Below are positions 19,701-20,292 of a DNA stretch of 20,292 nt, piece after piece. The notes below the pieces were generated by a model. It worked only from the letters and a program-made list of their open reading frames with translations. It made no database searches and had not been told where the DNA came from. The stretch is from IMG/VR virus record IMGVR_UViG_3300030328_005535, positions 1 to 20,292 of that record, one strand, 5' to 3'. Both the position numbers and the translations under genes were made by a program. Numbering within the stretch: position 1 is the first letter of the stretch; the number at the start of each line of letters is the position of its first letter. This stretch comes from a virus.

Positions 19701-20292
19701 AGAAGATTGTGCTGGTTTTACATCTTTTCCAACCTTAGCAACATTCGAGATACTTGAGAGCTCACGACCGAGAGGAGACTCGAGAGAAGAAGCCAGTATA
19801 TCAGAAACTTTACTTTTATGACTCCAGGTATTACGAGTAACAGCAATCATATTCTCAAGAGATTGCAGGTTTGGAGTTTGCTCGAATACAACGGCTCTAG
19901 CGTATTGTTGATCAAGAAGCTTCTTTGCTTTTGTTACATCATCTCCAGCAGCACGAAGAGTATCCTCAATCACTCGAGGTTTTATTTTATAGCCTAAATC
20001 ATCAGCTCGAGCAGCTGCTTTACTCTTTCCAAATTGAGCAACATCATCAAGATAACGCTGAGAATCGTCGAGCTCTTTGAGCAAACTTTTTACCTCATCA
20101 GAAGGAGCGAGTTGCTCTTTGAGCCTGAGCTTTGCAGTATCAAAATCTTCTTTGATGAGCTGCTCATCAAGTGCTTTGCTGTATGTAGTCTCTCTTAATC
20201 CAACTTCTTCCAGTTGACGAAGAGCAGCTGCTTGATCAGGAGCCGCCTCAACTATTCTTTTCGCGTCAAGAGATTGAGCAAAATCATCAGCA
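16722..20292 (-). CDS. Giant virion protein, probable internal/ejection protein, 5' end outside window
   Basis: The frame stays open from the stop at 16722 to the right edge, giving at least 1190 residues; the start is beyond the window (a TTG at 20084 is not a real start because the frame continues upstream in the same style). The visible N-terminal half is charged and helical. About two-thirds along lie FRYTVLLAMRPRFHGANVLT and, further on, RRSLFDYNDMFPAEKALASY followed by FFIFYSFNRQNFTTLLKSLL; I associate 'LFDY-x-D ... F-x-x-x-R-x-N' with huge internal or ejected proteins of environmental podo-like phages. The C-terminus ends in a coiled coil (REEELENRIKELRRI) and a short poly-Pro tail. 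No lysozyme, protease or polymerase motif is seen in this part. It is first in the visible late block. Confidence 0.65.
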   Translation of the reverse strand, partial: ADDFAQSLDAKRIVEAAPDQAAALRQLEEVGLRETTYSKALDEQLIKEDFDTAKLRLKEQLAPSDEVKSLLKELDDSQRYLDDVAQFGKSKAAARADDLGYKIKPRVIEDTLRAAGDDVTKAKKLLDQQYARAVVFEQTPNLQSLENMIAVTRNTWSHKSKVSDILASSLESPLGRELSSISNVAKVGKDVKPAQSSLGIAYQRGKVTKEGVPTNFFKITEEQQDALKPLLQELNLPPSQKSFIAASIDEGKLYLDDYRLLIDTNIDNTARALQSDIATREDISRLPAREQKKLLEAEGTQERAFGGFDVLKDLYSAASKKILKNNTTPSIPQTMKDTSVELRVLVKEIQQEASTLDTKAKREINGLLKSAEQRALYVQDPDINISRMEALGVITVGARQDARGLARQKQILDEVFRWSFDRLFYDSKSYENIIDNVIGAQKLYDNNILNQAGKRMLRKESLDLASQVIDSPRDFWRLYEQFIEGWKVKLDTGVVDGERIVNVNVKPKTIKAAELEKVKGEIGLGLFYNAETARIKDKKLLNVINKEFTPTTTTAIFPGKNIDDKVFQDAVKEAVLLGHNRIVPYSYIYDNLLDIGLEPDVARKAIEYAEVITRKNGLSDYTHLDLAGMKSLLDDLFNGSNKKFAAAIVGEEYYSQINRALTEGRASSLTKDLDTFLRSVSATPKGFLAVKKFFNQMNSFRYTVLLAMRPRFHGANVLTANAIMYSTIGKVIGASATKKGFDVAFFASSPGARKVNEIAVRAPGGAVYTYGDIYEAVRRSGVRSEFSFMTSAVNDDAFLSWLKRAGGKGEGISKRVIDFIKDAPSNLNDLTVTEDLVFRAGAMIKALEEGRSIEEATQLARRSLFDYNDMFPAEKALASYFFIFYSFNRQNFTTLLKSLLKTKKLNRYMNVLKFDRGVEALAAELNGGKRFPHQAFFPEYTMFRTVLDVQKGQEKDWYLATPPIPAIDAILLATQIASEGISAVTQKQLAPQFKRLLGLESEFGRAKRIPSEYVNIIKNTYSEDPNEIASLLQVVVGGQVIPTPTGEEKGGVSGITKEGKETFYTYQLNAAQQKRWNVFSKYALDYLFLGTPAKDYSKFFATEGTSSQKLGEIGKLTSLIGFTTPFGMQKTESFDLFQLIKREEELENRIKELRRIQRGGKEQKIEKSLDTSTPPPPPENNNDLNIIDL

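Noticed and set aside
1-20292. CRISPR array, tRNA genes, integrase/attachment site, insertion sequence
   Set aside because: No regularly spaced repeats, no cloverleaf-like segments, no recombinase motifs and no transposase or terminal inverted repeats were found on either strand by eye.

Overview
The window is part of the genome of a tailed double-stranded DNA phage (Caudoviricetes). It carries terminase, portal, scaffold, major capsid protein, tail fibre and lysis genes, packed head to tail. Nearly every junction is an overlap of the ATGA, TAATG or TGATG kind. The host uses strong AGGAGG-type Shine-Dalgarno sites and sigma70-like promoters (TTGTCA-17-TATACT, TTGCAT-17-TATAAT). This argues against a Bacteroidetes host, but the host cannot be named from the sequence. 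A very large virion protein, a connector-like protein next to the capsid genes and a T7-lysozyme-type amidase suggest a podovirus-like particle; this is inference. No integrase, tRNA or CRISPR array was seen.

Layout. (1) 1-8974, minus strand: head module, read right to left. The order is small terminase, large terminase, portal, zinc-ribbon protein, acidic protein, a 97-residue cysteine protein, a 53-residue basic peptide, scaffold, amidase, major capsid protein, capsid decoration protein, and a connector-like protein cut by the left edge. A consensus promoter at the 3' end of the amidase gene drives the capsid genes. An intrinsic terminator follows the decoration gene. (2) 9026-10592, minus strand: a compact control operon (coiled-coil protein, XRE-type HTH, adenine methyltransferase, second HTH) that ends in a terminator. 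(3) 10457-10592: divergent promoter region. The rightward promoter has a three-half-site operator in its spacer. (4) 10593-13680, plus strand: early/replication operon (SWIM zinc finger, AT-rich orphan, putative replication initiator with a palindrome cluster inside it, putative zinc-containing helicase loader, Cro-like HTH, 38-residue membrane peptide, DEDDh exonuclease). (5) 13689-20292, minus strand: late genes converging on the replication operon. In transcription order they are a giant virion protein (5' end beyond the window), two small structural proteins, a repeat-rich tail fibre, a holin-like protein and a small unknown protein.

Both late blocks run on the minus strand. The head block exits at the left edge just where tail genes should follow, and the fibre/lysis block enters at the right edge. 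The simplest reading is one long late operon on a circular or circularly permuted map, with the missing tail genes between position 20292 and position 1. The control/replication region would then be the only interruption. Control would act through the HTH proteins at the central operator: leftward immunity-type transcription against rightward replication genes, followed by late transcription starting near the small terminase and at the capsid promoter.
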